Source of the DNA: Mucilaginibacter paludis DSM 18603
Lineage (GTDB): Bacteria > Bacteroidota > Bacteroidia > Sphingobacteriales > Sphingobacteriaceae
Length of the DNA stretch: 64,000 nucleotides
Direction: 5' to 3'
Assembly: GCF_000166195.2 (NCBI RefSeq)
Contig: NZ_CM001403.1
Location: forward strand, 1,240,001 to 1,304,000
Shown here: positions 63,302-64,000 of the stretch, piece after piece
Position numbering within the stretch: the first letter of the stretch is position 1
Layout: each line of letters opens with the position of its first letter
Translations under genes and position numbers: made by a program
Notes under the pieces: model-generated
Told to the model about the DNA's origin: nothing
The model's input: only the letters and a program-made list of their open reading frames with translations
The model's database searches: none

Positions 63302-64000
63302 TTAATGATTTGCTTTAACACCATTTACCCTGCCCCGGTAAATCCTCAACAAATGTTCAAGCCTTCGCCTGCTGATATTTAAAGGCCCAATGTCGATTCT
63401 CTGTTTCCCCAAAGGATAATTGTATACCAGGAAATACCGCCTGGTTTTTCCAGACTGAACGGCAATCACATCCTCGTTAACCACCTCGCTCCATGCATAA
63501 AACTTAGCCGTAGCGCTTTGGATACCTTGATTACCGAGAATAATTTGCGGCAACTTATTATTCATTTTTTTAACCGCCCCGTAAGCCATTATTAAGGCAA
63601 CGCCGATGAGTGCTATACTAAAAATTCGGGTGTATTTCATCGACATCAGGCAAGTTGCGCCCCCTGCTATCAATAATGACATCAGCAGCAGAAAAACAGC
63701 CTTCCTTGCGGAATAACAAATTAGGATTTCGCCGGGAACTGAAATATCATCAATAAATACATCGGGCTTTTTGAATTTATCCTGAAGGATTTGTATTTTT
63801 TGCCGATCGGCGGTGCGAATTTCAGTATTCTCAAAAAAGCTTCCATCCTTCCAGATTAACTGCTCTTTGATGGCACGCTTTTTTAATTCATGTACGTTTC
63901 TAACGTTTTCAAAAGCCCAGATACGCCAGCGGGTAATCATCACGCTCCAATATAACCAGGGCATAGCAAAACTGCCTAACAAACAGGCCACCAATATGCG
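63302..64000 (-). CDS. Integral membrane protein of unknown function (5' end outside window)
   Basis: The frame is open to the window edge (the apparent start at 63994 is only a TTG), so the N-terminus is probably missing. Visible are one hydrophobic segment at the start (ACLLGSFAMPWLYWSVMI), a charged segment, then two adjacent spans (AVFLLLMSLLIAGGATCLM and IFSIALIGVALIMAYGAV) and a C-terminal beta-rich part with Arg-rich tail (FLVYNYPLGKQRIDIGPLNI). The end resembles a PH-like membrane protein in layout, but no family is recognised. It reads in the same direction as the heme genes. Confidence 0.6.
   Translation of the reverse strand, partial: RILVACLLGSFAMPWLYWSVMITRWRIWAFENVRNVHELKKRAIKEQLIWKDGSFFENTEIRTADRQKIQILQDKFKKPDVFIDDISVPGEILICYSARKAVFLLLMSLLIAGGATCLMSMKYTRIFSIALIGVALIMAYGAVKKMNNKLPQIILGNQGIQSATAKFYAWSEVVNEDVIAVQSGKTRRYFLVYNYPLGKQRIDIGPLNISRRRLEHLLRIYRGRVNGVKANH

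Overview
The window looks like chromosome of a Bacteroidota member of the Sphingobacteriaceae type (Mucilaginibacter or Pedobacter-like; inferred, not searched). The reasons are two SusC/SusD pairs, FecR/ECF-sigma regulation of a SusC gene, several CarboxypepD_reg/TonB-type outer-membrane barrels, DUF4369-thioredoxin proteins, the weak use of Shine-Dalgarno sites and several TAnnTTTG-type -7 promoter boxes.

Layout. Bases 1-11478 (+) are the 3' part of a SusC/SusD operon that also carries a surface lipoprotein, a tail-specific protease, a trypsin-like protease and four TlpA-type thioredoxins, closed by a perfect hairpin terminator. Bases 12029-14698 (-) hold a stand-alone outer-membrane barrel. 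Bases 15141-24756 (-) are a second, complete regulated operon: ECF sigma, FecR anti-sigma, SusC with an STN domain, SusD and a secreted metzincin-type protease, again closed by a terminator. Bases 25012-32262 are a patchwork of single genes (methyltransferase, unknown lipoprotein, cysE-cysM, TfoX-like, small metal-binding lipoprotein), broken genes and dispersed repeats. Bases 32312-35608 encode leucyl-tRNA synthetase with an in-frame DUF559 nuclease-like insertion. Bases 35890-41011 hold an outer-membrane barrel and a solute-binding lipoprotein separated by repeats. Bases 41680-50813 are rich in DNA maintenance: uvrA, an ECF sigma factor, nth, recA, a broken Rpn-type nuclease gene with a truncated tandem copy, and dgt. 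Bases 50920-54916 hold an ABC ATPase, a sigma/putative anti-sigma/barrel set and a VapBC toxin-antitoxin pair. Bases 54919-63208 (-) are a heme-biosynthesis cluster (hemCD fusion, hemB, hemL, hemE, hemJ) with a two-component system and a TPR protein inside it. The window ends in a partial membrane protein.

Unexplained structure. (1) The leuS insertion is bounded by inverted repeats that each contain a CCTCTCC/GGAGAGG palindrome, which suggests a mobile DUF559 element tolerated in frame. (2) A dispersed element of up to about 250 bp occurs four times and shows compensatory base changes, so it is a candidate structured RNA; in two places a second palindromic repeat follows it at a fixed distance. 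(3) Several stop-to-start spacers hold unrelated, locus-specific 'word' repeats, usually arranged as inverted arms; the methyltransferase promoter has a direct tandem version. (4) Four gene remnants are visible: a GGCT-like gene with two homopolymer frameshifts, an Rpn-like gene with two in-frame stops, a truncated second Rpn copy, and a 3' remnant resembling a D-aminoacylase.

All family assignments rest on motif recognition by eye. No database search, alignment software or folding program was run.
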